Part shown: in pieces, positions 26,071 through 35,417 of the stretch
Layout: the number at the start of each line of letters is the position of its first letter
How positions within the stretch are numbered: position 1 is the stretch's first letter
NCBI GenBank assembly: GCA_017470815.1
Contig: JAFUXT010000017.1
Span: 31,202 to 95,201, forward strand
DNA length: 64,000 nucleotides
From: a bacterium
GTDB taxonomy: Bacteria > Cyanobacteriota > Vampirovibrionia > Gastranaerophilales > Gastranaerophilaceae
Direction of reading: 5' to 3'
Notes under the pieces: generated by a model
Told to the model about the DNA's origin: nothing
What the model saw: only the letters and a program-made list of their open reading frames with translations
Database searches by the model: none
Translations under genes and position numbers: made by a program

Positions 26071-28464
26071 ATGCTTGATAATCTGGATAAAATAAAGCAG
26101 GCTCTTGATATAGAAGCGGAGTATCGCTACATTGATATTCACGGGAGAGAAAAAACTTTTTCCCAATTTATTCGTGCTGAAATAAAAAAAGAAATTAAAA
26201 AAGATAAAAAAAATCCACGCTGGGCAGTTTTGTATGAGGCGTTTGATGTTTACCCGTACGCAGGTGTTCCGGAAAGGCGCAGAGCAATTGAGCAGTTAGT
26301 CAAAATAATTAAACTTGAATTAAAAAAACAAAAACAAGACAAAGAAGAACAGGAAGAGCGTAATATTCAAAGTCAAAAACACCCATCCGAAGTTGATGTT
26401 ATGTATATCAAAGGAGTTGGGCCAAAAGTTGCGTACAAATTCAATAAACTTGGAATTTATACCGCTCAGGATTTGATGATGTATTTCCCTAAAAAACACA
26501 TTGATTATTCCTCTCGCACATTGATAAAAAATCTAAAAGAGGGACAAACTACAACTGTTTTTGGATACATAAAATCGGTTTCATCATTCAATACAAGGAA
26601 TAATCTTTCTATTACAAGGGTAACTATAAAAGACGAAAGCGGAAAATTTGAACTTTGCTTTTTTAATGCCAAAGGTAACAGATATGTTTTGGAAAGAATG
26701 AAAGCACAATTCCCTGTCAATGCTGGCATAATGGTTTCAGGAGTTGTAAAACGGGACAATTATACTTTCGGACTGACAATGGATAAGCCGACTTATTCAA
26801 TTATGAGTGGAGAGTTTTTGGATAATCCTGATTCAAATTTGAATTTGGCAAGAATTGTTCCAATATATACCGTTTGCGAAGGTTTAAGTATAAAAACTCT
26901 GCGCAGGGCAATATTTAACGCAATTGAAATGTATCAGGAACATATAATAAATGTTTTGCCTGATTTTATCAGAAATAAATACGGAATATTAGATAAAAAG
27001 GATGCAATAAAACAAATACATTTCCCTGAAACTATGGAAATTTTGGAACAGTCAAGATTTTCGCTCATTTTTGAAGAACTGTTTTTAATTCAGTTAAAAC
27101 TGATAAGGTTAAGAGAATCAACCGCTAAAAATGTGCCGTCCTATGCTTTGAGCGTGCATCCTGACGGCTTGGTACAAAAATTTATAAAAAGTCTGCCGTT
27201 TGAACTTACATCGGGACAAAAAAATGCGGTAAATGAAATTTTAAACGACATGAATTCTTCTACACCTATGCAAAGACTTTTGCAGGGAGATGTCGGAAGC
27301 GGGAAAACAGTTGTTGCGACAATTATGCTTCTTGCTGCAATAGAAAACGGATTTCAGGGCGCATTTATGGCTCCGACGGAAATTCTTGCACAACAACATT
27401 ACAATAATCTTGTAAAATGGCTTACCCCTTTAGGTTTAAGTGTCGGTTTATTTATGGGGTCACAGAGCAAAAAAGTACGTAATCAGTTTGAAACCTCGCT
27501 TCGCAACGGGCAAATAAATATTGCAGTCGGAACACATGCACTAATTCAGGATAATATTGATTTCAATAATCTTGGGGCGATAGTTGTTGATGAACAACAC
27601 AGATTTGGTGTTCGCCAAAGAAATATACTGAAGAAAAAATCTCAAAATCCGCAAATGCTTACAACGACTGCAACCCCAATACCAAGAACACTTGCTCTTA
27701 CGGTTCATGGGGATTTGGATTTGACAATAATAGATGAACTTCCAAAGGGCAGAAAACCAATTAAAACCTACCTGACAGGTTCGCATAAAAAAGTATGGGA
27801 ACTTATAAATGAACAAATTGAACAAGGCAGGCAGGCTTATGTTGTTTATCCGCTGATTGACGAAAGCGAAACTCTGTCCGCAAAAGCAGCAACTGAAGAA
27901 GCAAAAAATCTGCAGGAAAATATATTCCCTAAATTTAAAATCGGATTGTTGCACGGAAAACTAAAACCTGATGAAAAAGATTCGGTTATGAACGATTTTA
28001 AAGAAGGTAAGTATGATATCCTTGTATCAACAACTGTTGTTGAAGTCGGAGTTGATGTTCCTAATGCAACGGTTATGGTAATAGAAAATGCCGAACGATT
28101 TGGACTTTCGCAATTGCATCAGTTAAGAGGCCGTGTCGGCAGAAGTGATTTGCAGTCATATTGTATTTTAATAACATCTTCACGTAAACCTGAAACAATG
28201 GACAGACTTGGTATTATGACACAAACTAATGACGGTTTTGTTATTGCCGAAAAGGACTTGCAACTTAGGGGACCGGGTGAATTTTTAGGTACAAGACAAA
28301 GCGGTTTGCCTGATTTGATTATTTCTGATATTGTGCGGGATGCCAAAATCCTTGAACTCGCAAGAAATGAAGCGATTGATTTTGTAAAAACACAAGATAT
28401 TGAAAAATATCCAGCACTTCAAACAGTTACATCTTTAGAGATGTTTACCGGACTTGATATTTAA
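26071..28464 (+). CDS. recG: ATP-dependent DNA helicase RecG
   Basis: Branch migration and replication-fork reversal helicase. The 797 residues hold the wedge/OB domain (YIKGVGPKVAYKFNKLGIYTAQDL, then FGYIKSVSSF) and the helicase core. Core motifs are QRLLQGDVGSGKTVVA (Walker A), VDEQHRFGVRQR (DEQH), TTTATPIPRTLAL, STTVVEVGVDVPNA and QLRGRVGRS. About 110 extra N-terminal residues, charged and helical, resemble the extension in cyanobacterial RecG and support that affiliation. Extended TGC-TAAAAT lies exactly six bases before the ATG, with no SD: a likely leaderless mRNA. Confidence 0.97.
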   Translation: MLDNLDKIKQALDIEAEYRYIDIHGREKTFSQFIRAEIKKEIKKDKKNPRWAVLYEAFDVYPYAGVPERRRAIEQLVKIIKLELKKQKQDKEEQEERNIQSQKHPSEVDVMYIKGVGPKVAYKFNKLGIYTAQDLMMYFPKKHIDYSSRTLIKNLKEGQTTTVFGYIKSVSSFNTRNNLSITRVTIKDESGKFELCFFNAKGNRYVLERMKAQFPVNAGIMVSGVVKRDNYTFGLTMDKPTYSIMSGEFLDNPDSNLNLARIVPIYTVCEGLSIKTLRRAIFNAIEMYQEHIINVLPDFIRNKYGILDKKDAIKQIHFPETMEILEQSRFSLIFEELFLIQLKLIRLRESTAKNVPSYALSVHPDGLVQKFIKSLPFELTSGQKNAVNEILNDMNSSTPMQRLLQGDVGSGKTVVATIMLLAAIENGFQGAFMAPTEILAQQHYNNLVKWLTPLGLSVGLFMGSQSKKVRNQFETSLRNGQINIAVGTHALIQDNIDFNNLGAIVVDEQHRFGVRQRNILKKKSQNPQMLTTTATPIPRTLALTVHGDLDLTIIDELPKGRKPIKTYLTGSHKKVWELINEQIEQGRQAYVVYPLIDESETLSAKAATEEAKNLQENIFPKFKIGLLHGKLKPDEKDSVMNDFKEGKYDILVSTTVVEVGVDVPNATVMVIENAERFGLSQLHQLRGRVGRSDLQSYCILITSSRKPETMDRLGIMTQTNDGFVIAEKDLQLRGPGEFLGTRQSGLPDLIISDIVRDAKILELARNEAIDFVKTQDIEKYPALQTVTSLEMFTGLDI

Positions 28465-28561
28465 ATATGTAAACAAATGTTACAAAAAATCCTTATTGTG
28501 AAATCTGACTTTTTCAAAATACTTTATAGACATGAGAGAGTTTAAATAAGGAGACGAGATT

Positions 28562-28894
28562 ATGGCATTTTTAGCATTAGCAAGTCAAAAAAGTTTACTC
28601 AACTTGCAAAAAAACTTTTTACAGTTGCAGTACACATCAATTATGAATCAGACTCAAGCGGCAGAAGCACAAATGGCAGCAATCAAAAAATCACACAATG
28701 GTGAAACTGATTATGATGAATCTGAAGATGCAACTTATTTGTACTATGAGCAGTTAGATGAACAATTGAGTTCGGAAAAAGACTCTATTGATACTCAAAT
28801 GACTGCAATAGAAAACGAAATTTCTTCATTAAAAACACTTGTAAACAACAATGTAAAATCTGCTTGTACTTTGAACCTTGCATCAGGCGGTTAA
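28562..28894 (+). CDS. 110-aa coiled-coil protein (paralogue of the protein at 9567)
   Basis: A 110-residue mostly helical protein starting MAFLALASQKSLLNLQKN. GGAGACG lies ten bases before the ATG. The centre is acidic (DYDESEDATYLYYEQLDEQL), and the C-terminal coiled coil (SIDTQMTAIENEISSLKTL) aligns with EIQTRLQEIDTELKSVDEM of the protein at 9567. One cysteine is near the end. It stands alone between recG and folD. No family or function is recognised, but equal length and layout suggest a small paralogous set. Confidence 0.65.
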   Translation: MAFLALASQKSLLNLQKNFLQLQYTSIMNQTQAAEAQMAAIKKSHNGETDYDESEDATYLYYEQLDEQLSSEKDSIDTQMTAIENEISSLKTLVNNNVKSACTLNLASGG

Positions 28895-28904
28895 GGATAA
28901 TCTG

Positions 28905-28935
28905 TCATGCTGAACTTGTTTCAGCATCTCACACC
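28905..28935. repeat. Short palindromic intergenic repeat (ATGCTGAAC type)
   Basis: TGTCATGCTGAACTTGTTTC followed by AGCATCTCA contains ATGCTGAA-cttg-TTTCAGCAT, an eight-to-nine-base stem. This dispersed palindrome type is seen in many bacteria. It occupies the gap between convergent genes and may also act as a weak terminator. Confidence 0.5.
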
Positions 28936-28984
28936 AAACGTATTGATATGAATTTCGAGATATATTCGGAAAGACAAAAGAAAA

Positions 28985-29821
28985 TTACAATGAGTTTTCA
29001 AACAGTTCCACTGTGTTGAGCATCAATGATGCAATAGTCATTGGGCCAACTCCACCCGGAACAGGCGAAATATATGATGCAATTTTTGAAGATGTCTCAA
29101 AATCTACGTCTCCATGCAACTTGCCTGAGGCATCTTTAAAAATTCCCACATCAACAACTACACAACCCGATTTTAACATTTCCCCTTTTATAATATTTTT
29201 TCCCACTGCAGAAACAATTATGTCTGCAGTTTTTGTTATTTGTTCAAGGTCTTTTGTATGACTGTGGCAAACTGTCACGGTAGCATTACGATTAAGAAGC
29301 ATTTGTGACATCGGGCGGCCGACAATATTTGAACGACCTATAACAACGGCATGTTTGCCCTCAAGTTTTATGCCATATTCGTCTAAAAGTTTCAAAACAC
29401 CTTTTGGAGTGCAAGGATAAACATAAGGTTTTTCGCCTGAAAAAAGTTTGCCGAAATTGTGAGGTGTAAACCCGTCCACATCTTTTTCCGGGGCAATAGC
29501 ATTTATAATATTTGTTTTTGAAATATGCTCAGGCAAAGGAAGTTGAACCAAAATAGCATGAACAGATTTATCACTATTTAATTCATTTATTTTATCAATT
29601 AAAACCTGTTCCTTTACATCAGACGGATAATTTATAACTTCTGAAATTATACCGATTTTTTGAGCGCATTTTTGTTTATTGCCAACATATATTTTACTTG
29701 CGGAATCCTCTCCGACAAGTATAACAACAAGTTTTGGTTTAACAGAAAAACTGCTGATTTTTTTTGCCAACTCATCAAGAATTTTATCTCTTAATTTTTT
29801 ACCGTCTAATATTATAGCCAT
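28985..29821 (-). CDS. folD: Bifunctional methylene-THF dehydrogenase / methenyl-THF cyclohydrolase FolD
   Basis: Interconverts 5,10-methylene-, 5,10-methenyl- and 10-formyl-tetrahydrofolate, supplying formyl groups to Fmt and purine synthesis. Its 278 residues show the catalytic Lys in YVGNKQKCAQKIGI, VQLPLPEHI, PEKDVDGFTPHNFG, the NADP-binding VVIGRSNIVGRPMSQML, and the C-terminal PVPGGVGPMTIASLM. All active-site blocks are intact. It is convergent with the small protein at 28562 and divergent from the prepilin at 29940. Confidence 0.97.
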   Translation of the reverse strand: MAIILDGKKLRDKILDELAKKISSFSVKPKLVVILVGEDSASKIYVGNKQKCAQKIGIISEVINYPSDVKEQVLIDKINELNSDKSVHAILVQLPLPEHISKTNIINAIAPEKDVDGFTPHNFGKLFSGEKPYVYPCTPKGVLKLLDEYGIKLEGKHAVVIGRSNIVGRPMSQMLLNRNATVTVCHSHTKDLEQITKTADIIVSAVGKNIIKGEMLKSGCVVVDVGIFKDASGKLHGDVDFETSSKIASYISPVPGGVGPMTIASLMLNTVELFENSL

Positions 29822-29892
29822 GCAAAAATTATAGCATAAAATTATTTTTTGCAGAAAGTTGAAAATCCGAGGGTTTGTATCAAAAAGGTTTA

Positions 29893-29921
29893 TTGCAAGA
29901 GTGCTAAATCTTTGCTATAAT
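29893..29921 (+). promoter_or_regulatory. Promoter of the prepilin gene at 29940
   Basis: TTGCAA (29893-29898), a 17-base spacer and a consensus TATAAT (29916-29921). The leader of about 12 bases includes AAAAGGAGTGAG, the SD for ATG 29940. Confidence 0.7.
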
Positions 29922-29939
29922 ATAGAAAAAGGAGTGAGT

Positions 29940-30614
29940 ATGAAAAAAGGCTTTACGCTAACGGAACTTTTAATGGCATTGACTATTGTCGGGGTTTTGG
30001 CGGTTTTGACAATCCCTATATTGATGAATAATATCCACAACCGTGTTTTTGCAAATCAGGTCAAAAATATGGCTGCGACTATCGAACAACTTGCTCAGGA
30101 CGAACTTATTACACACAGAACAAGAGATTTGTCAGACACAGATTTTGAAAGTGCAACAAAACTATTGACTGAAAATCACTTTTCTATTGCAAAAAGTTGT
30201 ACATCTGATGAATCATTGACCAAATGTTGGAAAACTAATGCAACAGGAAAAGATAAGGTTACATATAAATCTTTGAATAAAGCAAACTATTCTTTTGGTG
30301 CAGGTCGTACAATAATTTTAAAAAATGGTGTAATGATTAAATACAGTAATGAATCTAATGATGGAAAAACAGTAGGTTTCATATTCATGGATGTAAATGG
30401 TAATGATAAACCTAACTTGTTAGGTAGAGATGTTTTTGGTTTTTATGTTACTCCGAAAGGACATGTAGCAGATTCTTCTATCTTGTCTGATACAGATATT
30501 TCTATAGAAACAAAGGTAAATAATTGCAAAAGTAATACAACAGGCGGATTTGGGAAAAGTTCTGCTCATTGTTACGGCGCCCTTGCAGACAACGGCTGGA
30601 AGATGGATTATTAA
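29940..30614 (+). CDS. Type IV prepilin-like protein
   Basis: A 224-residue protein with a textbook prepilin leader: MKKGFTLTELLMALTIVG, with processing expected between Gly4 and Phe5 and Glu at +5 of the mature chain, followed by a hydrophobic helix to about residue 25. The C-terminal domain contains two cysteine pairs (SCTSDESLTKC; NCKSNTTGGFGKSSAHC) that probably form disulfides. The SD and promoter fit ATG 29940; an in-frame upstream ATG at 29859 would precede the promoter. It probably belongs to a pilus or pseudopilus. It is not in a pilus operon, and the second prepilin is at 62460. Confidence 0.88.
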   Translation: MKKGFTLTELLMALTIVGVLAVLTIPILMNNIHNRVFANQVKNMAATIEQLAQDELITHRTRDLSDTDFESATKLLTENHFSIAKSCTSDESLTKCWKTNATGKDKVTYKSLNKANYSFGAGRTIILKNGVMIKYSNESNDGKTVGFIFMDVNGNDKPNLLGRDVFGFYVTPKGHVADSSILSDTDISIETKVNNCKSNTTGGFGKSSAHCYGALADNGWKMDY

Positions 30615-30645
30615 TTGTCATTGCAGTACATGTCAGGCAATTATT

Positions 30646-31144
30646 TACATAAAAAATATTATGAGAATATCTTGCTAAGATATTCTTAATATGTTCACTT
30701 TTCTTTTTGATTGCGACGCAAAAAGAAAAGTGAACCGAAAAGAAAAACACGCAAAGGTATAATACCGCCTTACGGCGGCATAAGACTGCTAACGCAGTAA
30801 TATGTGTTTTTGTCCTTACGGACAAAAATCTCTCAGCGCGCCTAAAACTACGGCGCGCGCTTGAGTAACGACCTTTACGAAGTGAGCAATCATTGTTTGC
30901 GACACAACAACAAGGCGGGATTTGTTTGAACGATAGTGAGTTATCCCGCCTGTATGTGGAGCATAGCCCGAACAGATTTTACCCCACCTAACCTCCCCCT
31001 TTGGGGAGGAACAGTGCGAGGGCGTACAAATGATTAGCGAACGGAGTGCAGGTCGTGGTTTGGAGGCACTTTTGCCACCAAAAGTGCCCCCGTCCGGAGG
31101 ACCCTGCGGAGCATATTTTATATACCGATAATATTTTTTATGTA
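30646..31144. repeat. Large non-coding palindrome-mosaic element, copy C (499 bp)
   Basis: Same 17-base terminal inverted repeats as copy A (TACATAAAAAATATTAT; complement at 31128-31144) and the same internal blocks in inverted order and orientation: GAATATCttgctaaGATATTC, the hairpin around AAGAAAAGTGAACC, CCGCCttacGGCGG, GACCTTTACGAAGTGAGCAA, the CGGGATTTGTTTGAACGAT...ATCCCG region and the CCTCCCCcttt-GGGGAGG hairpin. The right part differs from copy A (GGCACTTTTGCCACC, a hairpin around TTTTGGTGGCA), so blocks are exchanged between copies. It lies 32 bases after the prepilin stop. Confidence 0.8.
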
Positions 31145-31176
31145 CAAAACATGTAACTAATTACTTGACATGTACA

Positions 31177-31211
31177 ATTACGAGCAAACGCAGTTTGCGT
31201 AGTAATCTCAT
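31177..31211. repeat. Palindromic repeat shared with 63665
   Basis: ATTACGAGCAAACGCAGTTT followed by GCGTAGTAATCTCAT is identical at 63665-63699. It can fold as ATTAC...GTAAT with GCAAAC/GTTTGC inside. Both copies lie downstream of prepilin genes, and the next bases (TCAACAA..GAACAAC) are also similar. Confidence 0.7.
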
Positions 31212-31335
31212 TAATTCAACAATAGAACAACTTTGACATGAGTTAGTTTCAACGGGTACAGATAATACCTTTCTCCCGTTGGTAGAGGGGGTAAGTTTAT
31301 AGGTCGGGTTGAAAACTGACCTATTCGCTATTCGC

Positions 31336-31569
31336 TTATACAACCTTTTCAAACTTAATTCCGAGTTCATTCAATTTGTTTATAACTGCAACAGTCGGAG
31401 TCGGAAATTCTATTCTGTCATTGTGAAAAGTTGCAGGAACACGATATTTTTTTGTAATATCCAAAATTTCATTATATAAATATGGTCTTGCCACATTCTT
31501 TTCAGACTTTGCAAATATATTTGCTGATTTCCAGCCTGTGTAAACTGAGGTAATTGCATTCGTACGCAT
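31336..31569 (-). CDS. Small hypothetical protein (77 aa)
   Basis: A 77-residue basic protein starting MRTNAITSVYTGWKSAN. AAAGGA lies nine bases before the ATG, which supports a real gene. No signal peptide, membrane helix, cysteine or known motif. The end, VAVINKLNELGIKFEKVV, looks like a small alpha-beta element. It is divergent from the DXS-like gene at 31719 and isolated from other genes on its own strand. Function unknown. Confidence 0.55.
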   Translation of the reverse strand: MRTNAITSVYTGWKSANIFAKSEKNVARPYLYNEILDITKKYRVPATFHNDRIEFPTPTVAVINKLNELGIKFEKVV

Positions 31570-31718
31570 AATTATTATTCCTTTATTAGTAACAATACAA
31601 TTAAAGAATAAAGAAAGTGTATTTTCTACACTTTATAAACTTATATTAAGATTGTTCTTGACGAAAAATTTTAATTCAAGCATACTATAAGTGTTATACA
31701 TTATATAAGGAGTTTTAT

Positions 31719-33491
31719 ATGTCAGCATTACAGACAACCATTTTAGAACACATTAATTCCCCGCAGGATGTAAAAAAACTTTCTTTAGATGAAATGAATA
31801 CACTTGCAGGTGAGATAAGACAGGGAATTTTAAACAGAGTAGATAAAGTCGGCGGTCACTTAGGTCCGGATTTGGGTATTGTTGAGGCAACTATTGCGCT
31901 TCATTATGTTTTTAATTCGCCTGTTGATAAGTTTATTTTTGATGTTTCGCATCAATGTTATCCACACAAAATGCTTACAGGCAGAAAGCAGGGCTTTTTA
32001 GACCCGCTTAATCATCCTGAAATTTCAGGCTATTCAAATCAAAACGAAAGCGAACATGATCATTTTATGATTGGTCATACTTCAACATCAATCACGCTTG
32101 CAACAGGGGTTGCCAAAGCAAGAGATTTAAAAGGTGAGAATTATAATGTAGTTGCTTTAATCGGGGATGGTTCACTTTCGGGAGGTGAAGCATTTGAAGG
32201 TTTTAACAACGCATCTGTTTTGGGTTCTAATTTTATTATAATTGTAAACGATAATGAAATGTCTATTGCCGAAAACCAAGGCGGGTTATACAAGAATCTG
32301 AAAGAATTAAGAGAATCAAACGGAACTTGCGCAAACAATTGGTTTAAAGCGTTCGGATTTGATTATATTTATGTTGAACAGGGCAATGATATTGAATCAC
32401 TTATAAAAGCATTTTCTGATGTAAAAGATTCAACAAGACCTGTTGTTGTTCATATTCACACATTAAAAGGTAAAGGTTTTGAGAAAGCGGAACAAAATAA
32501 AGAATGGGGACACTGGTCAATTCCGGGGTTAATCAGCCAAAATCTTTCCCCATCAGGCTCTAATGCTCCTGAGTGTTATGAAACAATTACAAAAGAGTAT
32601 ATTCTGAACAAAGTAAAACAAGACAGTTCTGTTATAGCCGTCAATGCAGCAACTCCGGGGGTATTTTGGTGGGATAGCGAATTTAGAAATAAGTTAGGTA
32701 AAAATTACACAGATGTCGGCATCGCTGAACAACATGCAACCGGTTACGCATCAGGGCTTGCAAGAAACGGGGCAAAACCGATTTTCGGAGTAATGACTTC
32801 ATTTATTCAGCGTGCTTATGACCAACTGTCGCAAGATTTGGCTCTAAATAATTCACCTGCGACGATTCTTGTATTCTGGGGCGGAATTTCAAGTGCAGAC
32901 TGCACTCATTTAGGCTTGTTTGATATTCCGCTGATATGCAATATCCCAAATATTGTGTATCTTGCACCGACATGCAAAGAAGAATATTTAAAAATGCTTG
33001 ACTGGTCTGTTGAACAAAATAAGCATCCTGTCGCAATCAGAGTGCCGAGTGCAAATTATGTTGTTTCGGGAGTTGAAGATACAACGGATTATTCAATTCT
33101 TAACAAATATAAATTGGTTGAAAAGGGTTCAAAAGTTGCGATTTTGGGTTTAGGCGACTTTTTTGAACTTGGCAGAAGCGTAAAAGAAGAATTAAAATCT
33201 AAACTTGGTATAGATGCAACACTTATTAATCCGAGATTTATTTCCGGAATTGATGAAGAACTTTTAAACAATTTAAAATCTGACCATGATATTGTTATAA
33301 CTCTTGAAAACGGAACTTTAGACGGCGGATTTGGTGAAAAAATATCAAGATTTTACGGAAATAGTGATGTGAAAGTTCTGAATTACGGTGCGTTTAAAGA
33401 GTTCAACGACAGAGTGCCGATGAGTGAACTCAATCAACGTTATCACCTGACAAAAGAACTTATCGCTCAAGATATTGAAAAACTTATATAG
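31719..33491 (+). CDS. dxs: 1-deoxy-D-xylulose-5-phosphate synthase-like enzyme
   Basis: Thiamine-diphosphate enzyme that condenses pyruvate and glyceraldehyde 3-phosphate in the MEP isoprenoid pathway. The 590 residues begin with the DXS block INSPQDVKKLSLDEMNTLA. Then come VGGHLGPDLGIVE, DVSHQCYPHKMLTGR, GHTSTSITLATG and the ThDP site GDGSLSGGEAFEGFN...NDNEMSI. The transketolase-like part has TDVGIAEQHATGYASGLA. It is about 30 residues shorter than the common enzyme, as in some anaerobe isoforms, so a second paralogue elsewhere is possible. An AAGGAG SD is present. A terminator follows. Confidence 0.85.
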   Translation: MSALQTTILEHINSPQDVKKLSLDEMNTLAGEIRQGILNRVDKVGGHLGPDLGIVEATIALHYVFNSPVDKFIFDVSHQCYPHKMLTGRKQGFLDPLNHPEISGYSNQNESEHDHFMIGHTSTSITLATGVAKARDLKGENYNVVALIGDGSLSGGEAFEGFNNASVLGSNFIIIVNDNEMSIAENQGGLYKNLKELRESNGTCANNWFKAFGFDYIYVEQGNDIESLIKAFSDVKDSTRPVVVHIHTLKGKGFEKAEQNKEWGHWSIPGLISQNLSPSGSNAPECYETITKEYILNKVKQDSSVIAVNAATPGVFWWDSEFRNKLGKNYTDVGIAEQHATGYASGLARNGAKPIFGVMTSFIQRAYDQLSQDLALNNSPATILVFWGGISSADCTHLGLFDIPLICNIPNIVYLAPTCKEEYLKMLDWSVEQNKHPVAIRVPSANYVVSGVEDTTDYSILNKYKLVEKGSKVAILGLGDFFELGRSVKEELKSKLGIDATLINPRFISGIDEELLNNLKSDHDIVITLENGTLDGGFGEKISRFYGNSDVKVLNYGAFKEFNDRVPMSELNQRYHLTKELIAQDIEKLI

Positions 33492-33495
33492 AAAC

Positions 33496-33523
33496 AAAAA
33501 ACGGAGCAAATGCTCCGTTTTTT
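33496..33523 (+). terminator. Intrinsic terminator of the DXS-like gene
   Basis: AAAAAACGGAGCA-aa-TGCTCCG followed by TTTTTT, four bases after the stop. The rex -10 box starts ten bases further downstream. Confidence 0.85.
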
Positions 33524-33544
33524 ATTATTGTGTATAATAATTTT

Positions 33545-34162
33545 ATGAAAAAACAAATATCTGACAAAGTAATAAACAGGCTGACACTCTATCACTGTAT
33601 TTTGAATGATTATATAAACAAAGGCGAAGAATACATTTCAAGCGGACAAATTGCGTCATTATTAAAAATTGACGATTCTCAGGTTCGCAAAGATATCAAT
33701 ATGCTGAATAATTCGGGTAAATCAAGAGTCGGATACATCGTCAAAGAATTAAAAAAATCGATAGAAACAAATTTAGGGTTTTCCAAAAACAAAAAAGCAT
33801 ATATTGTGGGTGCCGGCAACCTTGGTATGGCACTTGCAAAGTATGATAATTTTGCTAACTACGGATTAAATATTGTTTGCCTTTTTGACAATGATAGCGA
33901 TAAAATAGGCAAAGAAATTAATAATAAGAAAATTCTTGATATAAAAGAACTTCCAAGATATGTTTGGCAGCACTACATTGATATTGCAATTTTAACTGTT
34001 CCTGCTCCGTATGCACAAACTACCGCAAACTTTCTTGTAAACGCCGGTATAAAGTATATTTGGAATTTCACTCCGACAGTTCTTGATGTCCCTGATGAAG
34101 TTCAGGTTTGGAATGAAAACTTAATGGGTAATTTTTTGCAATTCACTTATGATTTGAATTAA
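33545..34162 (+). CDS. rex: Redox-sensing transcriptional repressor Rex
   Basis: Rex represses fermentation and anaerobic genes and is released by NADH. The 205 residues have an N-terminal winged helix (ISSGQIASLLKIDDSQVRKDINML) and a Rossmann NADH domain (YIVGAGNLGMALAKYDNF, then CLFDNDSDKIGKEI), ending with the swapped C-terminal helix. The ATG at 33545 follows TATAAT (33533-33538) by exactly six bases and has no SD, so translation is probably leaderless. The GTG at 33530 precedes the -10 box and is not used. It converges with the kinase gene, with a four-base overlap. Confidence 0.95.
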   Translation: MKKQISDKVINRLTLYHCILNDYINKGEEYISSGQIASLLKIDDSQVRKDINMLNNSGKSRVGYIVKELKKSIETNLGFSKNKKAYIVGAGNLGMALAKYDNFANYGLNIVCLFDNDSDKIGKEINNKKILDIKELPRYVWQHYIDIAILTVPAPYAQTTANFLVNAGIKYIWNFTPTVLDVPDEVQVWNENLMGNFLQFTYDLN

Positions 34163-35010
34163 TTTTCAAAGTTGTTGGTAATTGTATAAATATGTTCTAA
34201 AATCTGCGCAAAATAACCTAAATCAGAATTGCCGTTTAATACTAAATCCGCTTCTTTTCTGAAAGGTTTTACATATTTTTCTCCTGCATTAGAAATATAA
34301 TTCCAATGTTTTAGTGCATTTTCTTTGTCCTGATTTCTTTCCTCTACCGCTCTTGACATAAATCTTAAACGGCGGAGTTCGTTATCAGTTTCAACGTATA
34401 TCTTAATATCAAAAATATCTTTTACTTCATCATACATTGTTGCAATACCCTCAACAATAATGATTTTTTGAGATTTAACATAAATTGCGTTGGGAACGGA
34501 AACTCCCGTACCGTTAGGCAGATACATGGGGGCTTTTATATCAAGTCCTACAGATAAATCGTCCAAATCCTGTCTTAAAATATCAAGTTGAAAACTTGTT
34601 GGGGCATCAACATCATATCCGCTATCACGAACCATGTCAAAGGAGCCGTATTTATTGATTAGAGCAGAGATATCATTAAAATAATTATCAGTGCTCAAAA
34701 CAGTTACAGGCATGTCGAATTGACCTATTACATTTTGAATTTCCGAACAAATAGTAGATTTTCCTGATGCTGATTCTCCTGTTACTCCTATTAAAAGTCG
34801 TTTTGACGGATTATTTATTATCCTTTTTGTAAACCTTGAAATGAAATCAGGAGCAATAGCATTTATAATCGGGGTTTGCTGTTTTTTATCATACAAAAAT
34901 ATTTGTTTAAATTTTGTCTGAAGATAGAACGCAAGCAACTCACGACCGGATTTTGAATTAAAGTCCGGTTTAAATATTCGTTCTTTTTCTTGTTCTTTTA
35001 AAGATAGCAT
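34159..35010 (-). CDS. Uridine kinase-like P-loop kinase
   Basis: A 283-residue kinase of the uridine kinase/phosphoribulokinase superfamily. The P-loop is VTGESASGKSTICSEI; the Walker-B-like segment VTVLSTDNYFND carries the substrate-binding Asp, then YDVDAPTSFQ (the family D-x-P-x-x-F block), IIVEGIATM and the lid arginines ELRRLRFMSRAVEER. The ~80 N-terminal residues are an extra helical part. ATG 35010 (MLSLKEQE) is chosen because an upstream in-frame TTG lies within the promoter TATAAT. Substrate not proven; uridine or another nucleoside is the default inference. Confidence 0.75.
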   Translation of the reverse strand: MLSLKEQEKERIFKPDFNSKSGRELLAFYLQTKFKQIFLYDKKQQTPIINAIAPDFISRFTKRIINNPSKRLLIGVTGESASGKSTICSEIQNVIGQFDMPVTVLSTDNYFNDISALINKYGSFDMVRDSGYDVDAPTSFQLDILRQDLDDLSVGLDIKAPMYLPNGTGVSVPNAIYVKSQKIIIVEGIATMYDEVKDIFDIKIYVETDNELRRLRFMSRAVEERNQDKENALKHWNYISNAGEKYVKPFRKEADLVLNGNSDLGYFAQILEHIYTITNNFEN

Positions 35011-35089
35011 GTTCAATTCCAATAATTCTATAGGATATGAAATTATAATACACAAGAAAAATATTTTTTGCTATGTTTTTCAAAAATTC

Positions 35090-35272
35090 TTAATATTTAT
35101 TGAATTTATCTTCGTCATCACTCCAAATAACCATAATCTCTTTGGGAGTATAGAACGGGTTAAACCAATGAGTTTCCTGTGAAAAATCTATAATTGCATC
35201 ATAGTAGTTTATCTGTTGTGCAATTTTTTTTGTAAAATGCAACAAATCTGCCATAATTTTCCTAACTATCAT
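35090..35272 (-). CDS. Small hypothetical protein (60 aa)
   Basis: A 60-residue reading frame starting MIVRKIMADLLHFTKK and ending SDDEDKFNKY. No SD of note and no motif. Aromatic-rich centre (ETHWFNPFYTPKEI). It sits between two co-directional or divergent genes with room for a gene, and no alternative frame is better. It may be real but evidence is only an open frame, so confidence is low. Confidence 0.35.
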   Translation of the reverse strand: MIVRKIMADLLHFTKKIAQQINYYDAIIDFSQETHWFNPFYTPKEIMVIWSDDEDKFNKY

Positions 35273-35417
35273 AACAGTTTCATTATGAATGTTTTATTTT
35301 TTTTAATAATCGCCAAAAAGTAGTGAATAAATTCTCAAAAAATTACCTTATCAGGTAGTAAATTGTAGATTGAACAAAATTCCTTAAAATAACATGATTT
35401 ATAAAAAGGAGTATAAA

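Noticed and set aside
33530..33544. GTG start of rex at 33530
   Set aside because: It lies upstream of and across the -10 box, and the winged-helix protein normally starts near the ATG at 33545.
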